From Callorhinus ursinus (Eukaryota > Chordata > Mammalia > Carnivora > Otariidae), in NCBI RefSeq assembly GCF_003265705.1, contig NW_020313285.1, positions 13,525,280 to 13,589,279 of the forward strand: 64,000 nucleotides of DNA, written 5' to 3'. The notes beneath the pieces are model-generated. The model ran no database searches. It was not told the DNA's origin and saw nothing but the letters and a program-made list of their open reading frames with translations. Each line of letters starts with the position of its first letter. The stretch's first letter is position 1. Positions 37,250-49,924 of the stretch are shown one piece after another. Both the position numbers and the translations under genes were made by a program.

Positions 37250-37425
37250 ACATCTTGGAGTCAGGCAAACATGGGCTTAAACCCTAACTCTGCCATTAAC
37301 TGACTGCTAACGCATAGCAGATGATCGATGAGTATCAGTGGGTCTTGGGCAAATTAAATGTAAAGAACACGACAGAGTGCCTGGACCATAGTATATATTC
37401 AATAAATGGTTGCCATAATTATTTT
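37250..37425 (+). mobile_element. MIR element
   Basis: Contains TTGGAGTCAGGCAAACATGG, CTCTGCCATTAACTGACTGC, and ends GAGTGCCTGGACCATAGTAT with TTCAATAAATGGTT. Confidence 0.75.
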
Positions 37426-38734
37426 TAATTGCATAGAGGCAGAGACATATATGCGAAGTAAAAGTGTCTGCCTTTGCTATGGGCAGATGGCCATCAGGAA
37501 GCAGATCCAGGCACATGGCCCGGGACCCAAGCGAACTGGTTTTAAGCAGCTGTTCTGTCCTCCCCCGTAGCAGTGTGGCCATATCTACTTCCCAACTCTC
37601 AGGAGCTAGAGCTGGAATGGTGTCAGACAAGTTAGGAGCCAGATGGTTAGCTCTTCTCTGGCCGAGAAAAGGAGGATTCTTCCACTTATAACCAGAAAGG
37701 AATGTGGAAAATAACTCTGATGGCGTATGAATCTTGTAGATATACTACCTTGGAATTGCCTTTTTACCAATTTATAGTTTACTTACTGATTCGTCTGTGT
37801 CTAGAGAGCTTTTCTGTGCATTTACTAGTTTTTACTACTTTGTCATTGAAAAATAGCAAGGCAAATACATCATGGCGTTGTGGTCCCATTTGGGTAATAA
37901 TTATTCATTGGCAATGGGAGATGTGCTGGGAATAAAATCAAATGAAGTGTTCTACTATTTACTTTCTTGAACAGTTTTACCCATAATAAATATGCTCTCT
38001 GTCCCTCAAAACATGTGGGGACAGCTGAGAGTGAAGACACATAAGCCCACTTACAAACTTGTTTGCATATATTCAGGGCAGCTAATAAAATCATTTCAGG
38101 GAAGAATATGTTATCACAATCGAAAAGACTTGTGCTTCTGTGCACTTCCTAGGATTATTATGACTATTAATAAACTAATATTTGTTAGACTAGCTGGCAC
38201 TTATTCATGGTGAGATGAGTTTCTGGCCTGATATGAATTGCCTTAGGATATTGCTTACTTAAGCATCAGTTTTGTTAGAAACCAGAGCCTGCCCATGCTT
38301 TCTATGGAAAACCTGTTGAGTGGCTCTAAGTAGGAGGAGGGTATTTATGAGCATGAAGTGAGATCTATAATTTCACTTTGGATTCTATGTGAATATTGCT
38401 TTGGAATGTGGAAAGCTCAAGGTAACCATTTGTCCCGGAATTCCATATAAGTTGTCTTCATGCCTAAAAGTTTCAGTGTTTGCCAGTGTATTAAGAACTA
38501 CAAGCTATTCCTTTGAAAGCATTAGCTTGTTTTATGTAAAATAAGATAACTTTAAGAGTTTTTAATGCAGGATGAGTCACATAATTCATACTAATGGCAT
38601 AGTAGAGGGATATGTTAAATTTTACTCATTGCATTTATAGTGTCAGTAATGTGAATAAGAGACAAGATGATGTAGAAACAAATTAATTGGTACAAAAAGT
38701 GCTGAAGGATCATAAGCAGAGATCATAATTTACC

Positions 38735-38944
38735 TGTTTTTCTAAAGATTTCATTTATCTATTTGAGAGAGAGAAAGCAGGGGAGGGGCAGAGGGGGTGG
38801 GGGAGGGAGAAGCAGACTCCCTGCACAGCAGGGAGCCCAACTCCCAACTTGAGGCTTGATTCCAGGGCTCCATCCCAGGACCCCGAGATGATGACCTGAG
38901 CTGAAGTCAGATGTTTAACTGACTGGGCCACCCAGGCAGCCCTT
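38735..38944 (-). mobile_element. Can-SINE in intron 1
   Basis: Inverted, diverged element with a GGGGGAGGG-rich middle. Duplication taatttacc at 38726-38734 and 38945-38953. Confidence 0.9.
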
Positions 38945-39943
38945 TAATTTACCCATTCTAATGTTTGCAGCACTACTTAATGAAATGCCTTGCATACTTG
39001 AGAAATAGTACATGTTTCTTAAAAGGACCCTATTGCTGTGAAAGCCTTCTGCATTATACAGCCTTGCCCCATGAGGCAGACTTTGTTCAAGGTCATAAAA
39101 TATTCAGGTGTTGCATTTTCTTATAGCAGTTTTCTGTCAAGACCTGCATCTCCAAGGGATCCCATGGGCAGAGCTCAATTCCATACCCAGATCTCTATCC
39201 AGCACCCGCAGTGTGTGTGCGCCAGGGGCAGTGAGCAGAGGTATGTACTAGGACACATATCATTCATTTGAGGTCTTATAGTTCAACAGGTGTCGATGGG
39301 AGTACCCTTCACTGAAGAGTAAATCTTCATGAAACATAGCCAGGTGTCCTTGAGATATATAAAAATGTGCTGTTTTGTGTCAGGACCTACTATTCAGAGT
39401 TTACTTTCAAAATGACACTGAACCTTTTCATTTTGTTAAGGAATACTGACAGTGATGAATAAATCATCATTTTTTATCCTCTACAAGACTTTTCAGATTT
39501 TTATTTCAATTTTCATTATCCTCAACCACATTACCTATGACTGTTGAAGAAGTAATTTATAAAATTCTGTAGAATTCTGAATGTCTTAGCTAAGTCAATT
39601 TAATTTTAACTTTTGAAGGAAACTAAATTTTATTTCCTCTAATTCTTAGGAATCTGCTCACTTCCTTTTTCTTCTAAAACGCATCACTCTTTGTAAACGT
39701 TGAGTGTTTCTTTAGACTCTACAATTCCAAAAAAGATAGGGAGCCACAATTAATCATACTGTAACTTTCTTTGCACTTACTTTGCCTACTTAGACTGACA
39801 TATCATTACAAACATTTTATAAGTTTATGCTGTTAATTTACAATTCCAGATGAGAGATTTGAAATTAAGATAATGAAATGAGTCAACTCAGAGATTCGTA
39901 CTTATACATTCACATTGCCAGAAAGAGTCATTAGAACAAGATT

Positions 39944-40140
39944 GGGGCACCTGGGTGGCTCAGTGGGTTAAGCGTCTGACTTTTGATTTCAGCTCAGGTC
40001 CTGATCTCAGAGTTGTGAGGTTGGGTCCTGCATCGGGCTCTGAGCTGGGCATGGAGCCTGCTTAAGATTCTCTCTCCCTCTCCCTCTGCCCCTCCCCCTG
40101 CACCTTTCCCTCCCCCCACTCTCTCTCTCTCAAAAACAAC
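39944..40140 (+). mobile_element. Can-SINE (older subtype) in intron 1
   Basis: Head GGGGCACCTGGGTGGCTCAG, with GACTTTTGATTTCAGCTCAG typical of older copies. The tail is CT-rich and ends in a short A/C-rich run. No clear target duplication was found. Confidence 0.9.
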
Positions 40141-40540
40141 ACCATGAAATTAAAAGAAAATAGAAAGTCTCGATCATTTGTTTGTCCTGGTTTTTTTTTT
40201 TTCATTTATTTGTGGCTTATTCTTCCCCCAGCATTCCCTGTGATTTTTCACTTCTTACCGAAGCAATCTGTAGCTAGCAGCATCCCATGTGCGCTCAGTG
40301 GAACTCTGGACTCTTACAGTTTATTTTATGTGGATTTGTGACAGAAATAAAAATTAATTCAAAAAAGTTCAAGTCCCAGTCGGCCTCCCTACCCCCTACA
40401 TATGAACTCCTTATCATTTTGTGGGTTTCCTTAGTTGTATTACAGGTTTTATTTGTGAACTACTTGGTCTAATTTGACATGTTTCTCTTGCTGTTTCTTT
40501 ATGATCAATCTGGATTATAGACTTTGAGGAACTAAATCAT

Positions 40541-40690
40541 GAGTTTTTCTCAAATGTATTATATTATAGTAGACTAACTAGTGGCTGACAGATGGCTTTT
40601 TGAGGTTACCAGATACTGATTTCCATTTCCAAAAAAAATGTTTAATGCAGAACACCAAGTTCAGCTTCAAAGCAGAATATATCTTGTAAT
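40541..40690 (+). repeat. Imperfect duplicated segment in intron 1, first copy
   Basis: TTATAGTAGA, ACAGATGGCTTT, AAAAATGTTTA and GCAGAATAT occur in the same order as in 42075-42225. Confidence 0.55.
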
Positions 40691-40906
40691 TATTTTTGAA
40701 GTTGTGTTAAAAAATTTAGAAAAAAATATAATTGTTTGGATGGGACGGTTCATATTTACATGTACTTGAGCTTTTTACCAGGGTATATTTTACATTTAAT
40801 AACATTATTTTTTATAATTGATTTCTTTTATGAGGTAATGTATAGATTTTAGGGATAATTAGCCACAGGTTAGAATAACAATTCTGTCCACTGACTTGTG
40901 ACTTGG

Positions 40907-41130
40907 TGTATTCATTTTCCAGGGCTGCTATAATAAACTCTCACAAACTGGGTTGCCTAAAACAAAAGAAATTTATTCCCTCGCCGTTCTGGGGGCTGGA
41001 AGTCCAAAATAAAAGTGTCTGCTGGGCCATGCTCCCTCTAAAGGTTTTAGGAAAAAGTCTTCCTTTGTCTCTTCCTGGTTCTGGCAGTTGCTGGTAGCCT
41101 TTGGCATGCCTCGCATTAACTCCAAAGGCC
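40907..41130 (+). repeat. Old dispersed mammalian repeat, copy 3
   Basis: CAGGGCTGCTATAATAAACT, AACAAAAGAAATTTATTCCC and GGGGGCTGGAAGTCCAAAAT show relation to the copies at 4967 and 5567. Confidence 0.65.
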
Positions 41131-42074
41131 AGTGGGATATTACTGCTTAATATCTCTAAGGATGTTAAGGTAGAGTTTAAGATAAATAATGTAGCACTCA
41201 GAAATCCCTTATATCTTAAACAAGTATGACGTTTTATAGGAATACCAAACTAAAATTGGAGCACCTTTGTGGAATATAAGTGTCAAACTTCCATGTTAGA
41301 GATCCATATTAAAGTAGGGAAGTGTTAAATTTTAAAGGTATTTAAAGACTATAAATAACTGTGTCTCTACTCTAGAAAAAAATATGAGGCCTCACTGGCT
41401 CATACAAAAGACTCTCTGGGAATGTTGATGCTCTGCTTCCTTTATGTCCTACAGAGTGCCGGATACCTTAATAAATATTTCCTCCTCAGGGACTCACGCC
41501 CACCTTCTGCCTCTCTTCTTCTTTACCCCAGCTCCTCCTGAGCAAATGGCGTTTTCTTCTACATTAATGACCAAATTAAGAAGGTTGGGTGTAGTCTCCC
41601 AAATTAATGCAACATAGCCTCTCCTCTCCAGGTGTTCTTTTGTTTTCTGTACAGTAGAGGCTTCCTGGGAGTTGTTTCCTTTTTTCCTTTCTGAAACCTG
41701 AATTGCAACCCAGACCCTTGGTCTTGTGAGACTCTCAAGTTCTTCAGGCTTGAAGACACCAGTGTTTCAGACTTTTCTACTTCTTGCTTTCCTTTTTGCT
41801 TGGCATTGGTTCTAGGTGGGCCTTGGGTCCCACTGCTGCCATTGGAGGTTGTGCTCTCTTCAGCCTGCTCTCATCTGCCGTTGTTGCACTTGGCTGGGCC
41901 CTGGGACCTTACTGCCTGTTGTGGAAGGCATTCATTTCCTCCTCTAGCTTTCAAAGACTTTCACCTTTGGTTATCCTGATCCAGAGAAAAGGGCATTTCT
42001 TAATTTCCTCACTTGACTTTTGGCTCTGAAACGGTCTCTAAACCATAATGATCTCATGACTCTGGAGGGGTCAG

Positions 42075-42225
42075 GAGAGTTTCCGGAACGTATTGCATTA
42101 TAGTAGAATTAAACAGTGACACACAGATGGCTTTGTGGAATAATGAGCTACCAAGGTATATTTCAACAAAAATGTTTACTGTGGTGTCCTGAACGCAGAT
42201 TTAAAGTAGAATATAAAAATAGAAT
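42075..42225 (+). repeat. Imperfect duplicated segment in intron 1, second copy
   Basis: Partner of 40541-40690, about 1.5 kb away and about 290 bases before exon 2. Weaker similarity may continue another 100 bases to the right. Confidence 0.55.
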
Positions 42226-42515
42226 TTCATTAAAACATTGAAGGGAAAAAAGCCATAATCGGAATCATGGTGTCTCCAGAATTCAATTTGAATCAGCCTG
42301 TTTGCATTTATTAAATCAGGTGGTAACCAGATTTCCCTTCCAGTTGGTCCCATTGAATCGGAATGGTAAAATGGCTATGATATTAATCATCCCAATGAAG
42401 AGGAAGTCAGCGTCGTATTGACATTTTATCCCTGTTCCAACAGAGAAAAGAAAACACAAGTTAATGGTTTGAGATTCCTGTTTTATTTATCTCTTCCTAA
42501 ATCTCTGGTTTTTAG

Positions 42516-42719
42516 ATCTGCTTGGAACTGTAGAAGAAATCCTTCCGAGCCTCCCAGAAGGTATCACTGTTTGGGGGATGAACGATTCTGTTCCACAAGG
42601 CGTAACCTCACTCAAAGAAAAACTGGGCACAGCGTCTGACAAGCCCGTGCCTCGCAGCCTCCATGTGGCTTCAAGCCTCAAGTCTCCTCATCTTTATATT
42701 TTTACCTCTGGAACAACAG
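42516..42719 (+). CDS. SLC27A6: SLC27A6 coding exon 2, residues 161-228
   Basis: The exon follows a pyrimidine-rich acceptor ending tttttag. Its first two bases complete Asp161, and the frame then reads LLGTVEEILPSLPEG and onward. It ends with YIFTSGTTG, the AMP/ATP-binding P-loop signature of ANL enzymes (Thr224, Ser225, Gly226, Thr227, Thr228, with Gly229 split across the junction). The 204-base length and phase 1 at both ends fit exons 1 and 3 exactly. The donor is CAG|GTAGGA, weaker at +4 and +6 than the other donors of this gene. An open frame runs past the donor into intron sequence to 42841 and should not be read as coding. Confidence 0.96.
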
Positions 42720-43960
42720 GTAGGATCCATTTCTTGTCGAGAATTAAAAAGAATGCAGCATATTTCCAAGCAACAACTGTCACCATGGGTCTCACCAAAC
42801 ATCTGAGCAAGCACGCATCCAAGAAGTGCCAAGGTTCTTAGATCTTAGAACTCTCAAACTTGGATGACTTTGCTCTCACTGCAACTTGGCAAGTTCCCAT
42901 GTTCACTTGGCCATTGTCTCATTTAGAAAGATTTTCTTCAAGTGTCGTTGAAGACCTTGGAATGAGTGCAGACCTTGATCCGGCCCAGTTGCTCAGAGTG
43001 TGAAATTTGGCCAACTTCTTTGGCAAGATAGCTGCTGGCTTCCCAGTTCCTTAAGATTCCTGATATATAAAATGAAGAGATTAGTTTAGGTAGCTTCTAA
43101 TTATCTTCCTGGATCAAAAAATCCATTGGTCTACTTTAAGACAGTCTTCTGTGTTCTTGTGTACCCTCTTAAATCCTAAACACAATCCAGCTGTAGCTGC
43201 AGTTTAAGCACAGGGAGTAGGCTCTCCGGCTTTTCCTTAGGGAGATTGGAATGTGTGACAAACAGGAAGTCTTGAAAGCAGTGGGGGATTGGGAGAAGAT
43301 ACAAAATAGAATCAAGTAACTAAACATCCCCCCTCCCTTTTTGTAGGTAAAAAAATCGTAACACCCCAAAATAAAAAGAATAATTAAACTGCCTAAGAAT
43401 TCAGAAGAAACGTTAAACCTGATTGACTCTTAGGAAAAGGTGAATGGCATTTATGGTAGGCTAAATAAGCTTTTGTCATTAGTGTGAAGATGACTGGGGG
43501 TTTGAATTAGAGAAATGAAAAATAATCTGTTAACTAATTTCCTATGCACAGGTGGTATTGTAAGCAAACTCCTATTGCATAAATAAAGTTTTCTTAGTTT
43601 TCTCTTTTTCTCTTCTCTTTCTGTGTGTGTGTGTCTGTCTCCTTTTTATTTACTATTTAGAGGCTAACAGTGATCTCTTTTAGATTGGAGAGTAGGCTAT
43701 ACTTGTGACGTTGTCTGGAAGAGCTTTGTTAAATGAACTGGAAAGTGCTAATGTGTCTCAAGTTGTCAGCATACATTCAGTCTGACATTGGACTTTGAAA
43801 GAGACAATGAAATTTCAGAAATGATATGCTTTGAAAACATTCAACAGAAGGTATTTAATCAATTTATCCATATGGCTGTTTTCTTATGAAAAATAGAAAG
43901 TGATTGGTCTTCCAAACATTCTTCACCACTCCCCACCCTCGGCCCAAAGAGAACAGGCAG

Positions 43961-44151
43961 GGGGGGCCTGGGTGGCTGTTAGTGGAGTGTCCAACTTTTG
44001 ATTTTGGCTCAGGGTCATGACGTTGAGCCCCTCATCAGGCTCTGCACTGAACATGGAACCTGCTTAAGATTTTCTCTCCCTCTCCTTCTACCCCTCCTGC
44101 TCGCTTGCACATACTCTGTCTCTCAAAAAAAAAAAAAAAAAAGAGAGAGAG
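43961..44151 (+). mobile_element. Can-SINE (older subtype) in intron 2
   Basis: Diverged copy with a shortened head. Long A-run followed by a GA repeat; related flanks agagaacaggcag (43948) and agagaacaagccag (44152) suggest the duplication. Confidence 0.85.
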
Positions 44152-44689
44152 AGAGAACAAGCCAGAGCTACTAGCTTTTGTTTTCCAAGATCGAAACCAG
44201 ATTGTTCTATCCATTCATAGAACGGGAAGGAAGCAAAAGCACTACTGATTTTCATTTTATTTGATATTTATGTTAAAGTTATATAGCACAGAGATGAAAA
44301 ATTCTAATAGTTTTAGAAATTTTAGAGAAAAGTACCCCGTTAACCCCCTTCCACATTTCTCCTTTTCCAAACCAACTACATTCAGTATTTTTAGATCTTT
44401 CTTTTTGGAATCACCTCCATTTCTCTGCATAGAATGGGTATCTTACTGGATACTTAGTAGATGCTTACTGAAAATTATCTACAGATTTTCCATGATGGAA
44501 ATGAGGATTTGTCTTCTCTCACCAACCACTCTCTCTCTCCATTCATTTCTTTCTCTCTGGTGCAGACACTTTCTTTCCCCGTCACACTAGTATTGTGTCA
44601 TCTTGAAATTTGACTGGATTGGTATCAGTTATCACAACTTAGTAAACACTATTGCTGCCTTCCATGTAAAATTCCCCTTAACCTGGAAT

Positions 44690-46440
44690 TAACCACTGTT
44701 TTCATTTGTTTGCTTGCTTGCTTAGTTTTCTGTATGCCTATTGCTGGTGCATACTCGCCCCTTTGTCAAAAAGTTAACTCACCTTTGATATTGGTAAGAT
44801 TGTATGTTGTTGTCAAGCCTTGTTCTTGGCCACCTTTTTCCCGGAGCCTCCCCACGATTTCACTGTCAACCCCTCGCTCTCTGGCTGTCCTGGGTGTGTT
44901 TTTCACCATTGTCCTGGGAATTCCCTTCAGTTCTTTTTCCTTTTTCTGATCCCATAATTCCTAGATCCTAAATTAGTTTCCTCAGTTCAGTTTTCATTTT
45001 ATCACTGCACTGCTTTCAGTAGTAGCTAGCTAGCTGCTAAAGAGTATTTAGGAGGGGAGCTCTTGGGTGGCTCAGTCAGTTGAGCGTCAGACTCTCGATT
45101 TTGGCTCAGGTCATGATCTCAAGGTCATGAGATAAAACCCCATGGCAGGTTCCGTGCTTAGGGGGGAGTCTGGTGGAGATTCTCTCTCTCTCTCTCCCTC
45201 TGCCCCTTCCCATGCTTGTGTGCACTCGCCCTCTCTCTCTCTCTCGCTCTCTCACTCTTTCTCTCTCTGTTTCTTTAAAAATAAATAAATCTTAAAAAAA
45301 AAAAAAAGAGTATTTAGGAGGTGAATTCTCTAAGTCCTCACGTCCGGAAATACCCTTATCCTTGTTTGTGTAGCATTCTAGGTTAGACACCATTTTTATC
45401 CCGGGGTTTGAGGACATTGCACCGTCTTCTGACTTCCAGTACCCATGATGAGATGTCCTTTCCTTTCTGATTTCTTAGCCTTGACATGCAAGCTGGTGTT
45501 GTTTTTCTCTTTCTTTTGGGGGATTTTTATTATCTTCTGGGAGTCTTCAGTAGTCTCTAACCTGGTGATGACTTGTACTGGGACTTTTATATATCCATTT
45601 TGCTGGTAAATTTGTAGGCCTTTTCAGTCTGGAAACTCATATCTTGCAATTCTAGGTACTTGGAAATTAAAGGAAAAAAGTTCTACATCCCCTTCTTTTT
45701 CCTTCTTTATTGCTGTTCTTTCTACCCATTCCCTCCTATTGTATTTGTTTGTTTGTTCATTCTTTTGTCTTTGAAACTCAAACTTTTTAAAGATTGGCCC
45801 TCCTGGACTGAGTTATTAATTTTCTGGTCTTTTCTATCCCATTTTCTTTCTCTTATTTTTCATCCACTTTTTGAGAGATTTATCTTCTAAACCTCTGTTC
45901 TCTGAAGATGCCTTTTTTTTTTGTAGCAGGCTATTTTTGTATTATTGATTATTTATTATCTTGTATCTCTCAGAGTAGTAGTGATAATTTTTTGAAAATT
46001 TCTCCTCTCCACCTTGTCTCTCTTTTTGCCAGCACCCTCTTATCTTTTGGTTTATTTTGGTCTCTATCCTTTGTCCTGGAGGTTTTCCTTAAATAGCTGG
46101 TGACCTTTGGCTGTCAGTTCATATTTAAAGTGCAGACACCAAAACATACACAGAAACCCCCAAAACAGATCCTGGCTCGAAGCTGAGTAGAATTTGTGGA
46201 CTGATTGATTTCATCACGCAGGACATTTTGTTGGGGGATTCATGACTGTCAGCGTCTTTCAGTTTTGACTGGTAGATGATTCAGATTCCTCAGATAAGCA
46301 CCTCGAAGGGTAAAATGAATAAAATGTAGAAGGGAGCTAGAGGAACAAGCAAACTTTCTCTCATTCCCCCTGTTTGCTCAACATTTCTTCTTCCTCGTGT
46401 TTCTGGAGGCTCATCATTTCCAGAGAATAAATTTCATAAC
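44690..46440. repeat. Probable ancient interspersed repeat (family not assigned)
   Basis: The order of phrases (GGAGGTGAATTCTCTAAGTC, TTTGAGGACATTGCACCGTC, TTTTCAGTCTGGAAACTCAT, TCCTTGGCTGTCAG-like text) fits a recurrent mammalian repeat that I recall but cannot name. A Can-SINE at 45054-45304 interrupts it. Orientation is unknown. Confidence 0.4.
45054..45304 (+). mobile_element. Can-SINE with expanded CT block in intron 2
   Basis: The middle CT-rich tract is longer than usual. Flanking direct repeats containing aaagagtatttagga begin at 45039 and 45305. Confidence 0.9.
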
Positions 46441-48128
46441 TTCGACCAGTATGGTGGAAGCCATCTGGCTATGATTTGTTTTATTTTCTGAATTTTAGAA
46501 CAAATACCAAAAGCATTTATTGACATTCTTCCAAAATTAGTTTGTGAATGATCTTACACAGGGAAAGTGAGCATAATAATTAAAAAAAAAAGGAAAAAAA
46601 GAAAAAAAAAAGTACAGGCCATCCAAAAAAAAGGAACGTGATACAAATGTCATCTTCTTTTAGCTTAAATCCTAAGCAACCTGGGATCCTCTTATGGAGA
46701 TGAGAGCAGAACCATGTACAGAATTGGTCATACAGTAGATGTCATGATTTATGAAGATAACACTATCAAAGAGTGTAGCAAACCATGATGCATGCAGCCT
46801 CATTAAAGATTTTATTGACGTTTTTTGATGAAAAGCATCTCTCTCTAATAGGAACTGGTGTTTTGCAACTCAAAACCTTGAGCTGAATTGATTGTAATGG
46901 TAATAAATATGATCATTTCTATTAGTATGCCATATAATGTTAGAAAAGTCACTTGATTCTCATACAGCAAAGCCTTCTGATGTTGATAATGAAGAAGGTG
47001 TTGGTGCATGTTAGGACATGATGTAAAAAGTGAGGCTTTGAAAAAGTGAGCGATGGATGGAAAGTCTGCTCGTGAGCCCTTTCCGCTGGCTGTAATGAAG
47101 CCCTTGGGCTAAATATGAACATTTCCTAGCCATTCTTACTACTGCCAAGCCCTGTTTGCCCAAGGTCACCAAAATGTTATATTCCCACATCTGAAAAAAT
47201 GCAGTGTCTCTGAGTAAGAAAAAGGTTGAGATCAGTTTTGATGGCATTCCTATCTCTTTGACCTAGGAGGTTATGTGATATCTTGATGAACAAGGGGTGA
47301 GCGTTATATAGATTCCCTTTTCTATGACCTTGACCTCATTGTTTCTTAAATAGAACTTCCATAAAGCTCCTTGTTTATAGTTCCATATTTATCTTCCATT
47401 CTATAGGGCACCTGCTCATCAAATTTCTAAGCCTTTTGGGGATTCTGTGGGGGCAAATCATCTTTCTTCAAGTCTCGTCTCAGGTATCAGCCTCTTGGGT
47501 CCACTGTGTCAGTTACCACGGCCATCCATCTGCTTTTCTAGAATCCTGTTGATTTCATCTATAAATCCATTCTTGTTGCCTTGAGGGTCTGTGTATGTGT
47601 CTATCTGCCAACTTCTAATTCTGTTGTTACTCACTGGCCTTGGCTAAGTAGCCTCAAGAATCTCTAGGAAAGCTGTTTAAGCCTGGACATAACAGCCATG
47701 GGTTCCACTATTCCTAGAAGGAGAGGGAGGAGGAAAACCAGGTCACTGCCCGCTGAGCTTTGCCTGGAAGCCAGGTACCATCATCATCTCAATATTTCTC
47801 TTTCCTTCGTCTCTCCTTTTTCTTAATCTTACGGAATTTTTCATTTTTCCAAAACTACCTCAGAATTCCCCAAATTATTTATTCCTGCCTCTGGATTGGA
47901 TTTCTCTTACATTATCTCTCCCTCCTTCGCCCTTCTAATCCCCAACTCACTGGGCACAGCCTCCCTCCCACCTTTATGCCTGGACCTCCTCCTGGAACTG
48001 TGAGGAGTTCCAATGCCAGGGATTCATAGAAGGTTAGAAGAGCAGAAGACTTCGGGGCATTTCTCAAAGTGTGTTTCTATGACATGTTCCTTCTCATCTT
48101 TAAAGAGATGAAATAGAAATTAAAAAGG

Positions 48129-48238
48129 GGTGGGATGCCTGGGTCGCTTAGTCAGTGGAGCATCCAACTCTTGATATCACATCTTGATCTCAGTGTTGTG
48201 AGTTAAAGCCCCACATTGGGTGTGGAGTCTACCTAAAT

Positions 48239-48239
<1 letters not shown>
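48129..48239 (+). mobile_element. Truncated Can-SINE joined to a GT microsatellite
   Basis: Head and body are recognisable (GATGCCTGGGTCGCTTAG through TGTGGAGTCTACCTAAATAC), and then the tail is replaced by a long GT repeat at 48240-48288. Confidence 0.85.

Positions 48240-48288
<49 letters not shown>
48240..48288. repeat. (GT)24 microsatellite at a SINE end
   Basis: Uninterrupted GT units in place of the tail of the SINE at 48129-48239. Confidence 0.97.
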
Positions 48289-48291
<3 letters not shown>

Positions 48292-48562
48292 AAAAAGAGG
48301 CTTTGTGACCATGGAAGTTTGAGAAACACCATTAACAAAAAATACCAAAGTTTCCATACTGCTGGGCTCTGCAAGAGCTTTAAAATGTTAATGTGCTTTC
48401 TAACTCTTTAAAGGGGGATGCTAAAATGTACTTTTAACAAACTTTATTCGCCTTTTTCTTTATTCCTTCTTTCAAACTTTAACCTCCATCAACCTTTGAT
48501 CACTTTCATTTCTTGGACAATCTCATATCTGTTGTCTCTTTTATCAAAAAAATCTAGGGGTT

Positions 48563-48717
48563 GGGGTGCCTGAGTGGCTCAGTTGGTCAAGCAACCAACT
48601 CTTGATTTCGGCTCAGGCAGATCACGATCTCAGGGTCATGAGCTCAAGCCCTGGGTCGGGCTCCATGCTGGTGTGAAGCCTGCTTAAGATTCTCCCTCTC
48701 CGTCTGCACCACCCCCC
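48563..48717 (+). mobile_element. Can-SINE (older subtype) in intron 2
   Basis: Older copy ending in a short C/A-rich tail. Short repeats aaaaaatct at 48547-48555 and 48718-48726 may be its duplication. Confidence 0.87.
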
Positions 48718-49684
48718 AAAAAATCTGAGTACTTTGGATGATTTATAATAAATTAATGAGTTCATTATCACTTAAGGCTAACCAAATTAGGATGGGAAAC
48801 ATGGCTAATTGTTTACTGAAGTGCTTTGAAGGAGTGAAATAAGCATACAGATGGAAAACAACTAGATAAAGCATCCTTTTCTTTGGTCACACCCCATTTG
48901 AAAAATTATTTTAAAGCTGGGTTTCCATGGGATCAGGAACAGTGTGGGAAGTAGGGAATATAGTGACTGAAGAATCATGGCTGGGAACTTCTTGGAAGCA
49001 GAAAGCACATAAATGCTTGATCTTCTGGATGAAGACGAGAAAGACATTGAATTATCAAGACCAAGGATGGAGCTAGTCTCACCCAAAATCTTTATATGTG
49101 GCTTTGATGAGAAAATTTGGACAGATTCCCTGTGCATGTGGATGACGAGAAACTTCCATGTTGTGAGATGCCACGCTGTCAGGAAGAGCCAGAGAAACTT
49201 CTTTTGAAAAAAATTAATAAATTTTAGCTAGGATAAAGGCAAGATAATGCCAACTTTGCATATGAGATCATCTTCCAGTTTAGTAGAAATGCAGCACAAA
49301 GCTTATCAGAAAATGTCACAGCAGGTACAGCAACAAGGTGGGTTTGAGGTTCACCTGGATTGAAGTGTCTAGGAAGCACCAAAACCTGTGGTTCATAGCT
49401 CTGGGTGCTGCTGTGACCAAAAACCCCATGAAAATTTTGGCTTTTATCAGTGAATATGTTGAATCAGAGAAGGAATGATGTCCTACTATTAGTAGGATGG
49501 TGCCCCGGTTGACTGAGTGATGCATAAGTTGTTCACTACAAACTGCTGAATAGAAGATGAAACCAGAGCAAAATTGGAGTTTAGTTTGTATGGAACAGGT
49601 AGAGCTCATTGTCTGAGTGAGATAAATGTTGGGAGATAAAAAGACCAGTGTGAGTCAAATCTCAGTTGGAAAATCAAGCATCAT

Positions 49685-49896
49685 TTCTTTTCCTTTTTTT
49701 TTTTTAAAGATTTTTATTTATTTATTTGACAAGAGAGAGACACAGCGAGAGAGGGAACACAAGCAGGGAGAGTGGGAGAGGGAGAAGCAGGCTTCCCGCT
49801 GAGCAGGGAGCCCGATGCGGGGCTCAATCCCAGGACTCCAGGATCATGACCTGAGCCGAAGGCAGACGCTTAACGACTGAGCCACCCAGGTGCCCC
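49685..49896 (-). mobile_element. Can-SINE beside the 3' side of the antisense L1
   Basis: Inverted full-length element. Duplication tcaagcatcat at 49674-49684 and 49897-49907. The L1 match begins about 20-30 bases to its right. Confidence 0.93.
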
Positions 49897-49924
49897 TCAA
49901 GCATCATGTCAGGCATCATTCACA

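Larger units (their letters stand above)
31654..42515 (+). other. SLC27A6: SLC27A6 intron 1 (10,862 bases)
   Basis: Bounded by gtaaag and tttttag. It contains Can-SINEs near 34.4, 35.0, 38.7 and 39.9 kb, MIR remnants near 34.0, 35.7 and 37.3 kb, an L2-like tail near 36.1 kb, an old dispersed repeat at 40.9 kb, and an imperfect duplicated segment (40.54 and 42.08 kb). No other exon was recognised. The stretches 31.7-33.9 kb and 41.2-42.0 kb show nothing I can name. Confidence 0.85.

Noticed and set aside
42720..42841. Open frame running on past SLC27A6 exon 2
   Set aside because: The GTAGGA donor, phase match and homology place the exon end at 42719. The rest is intron.
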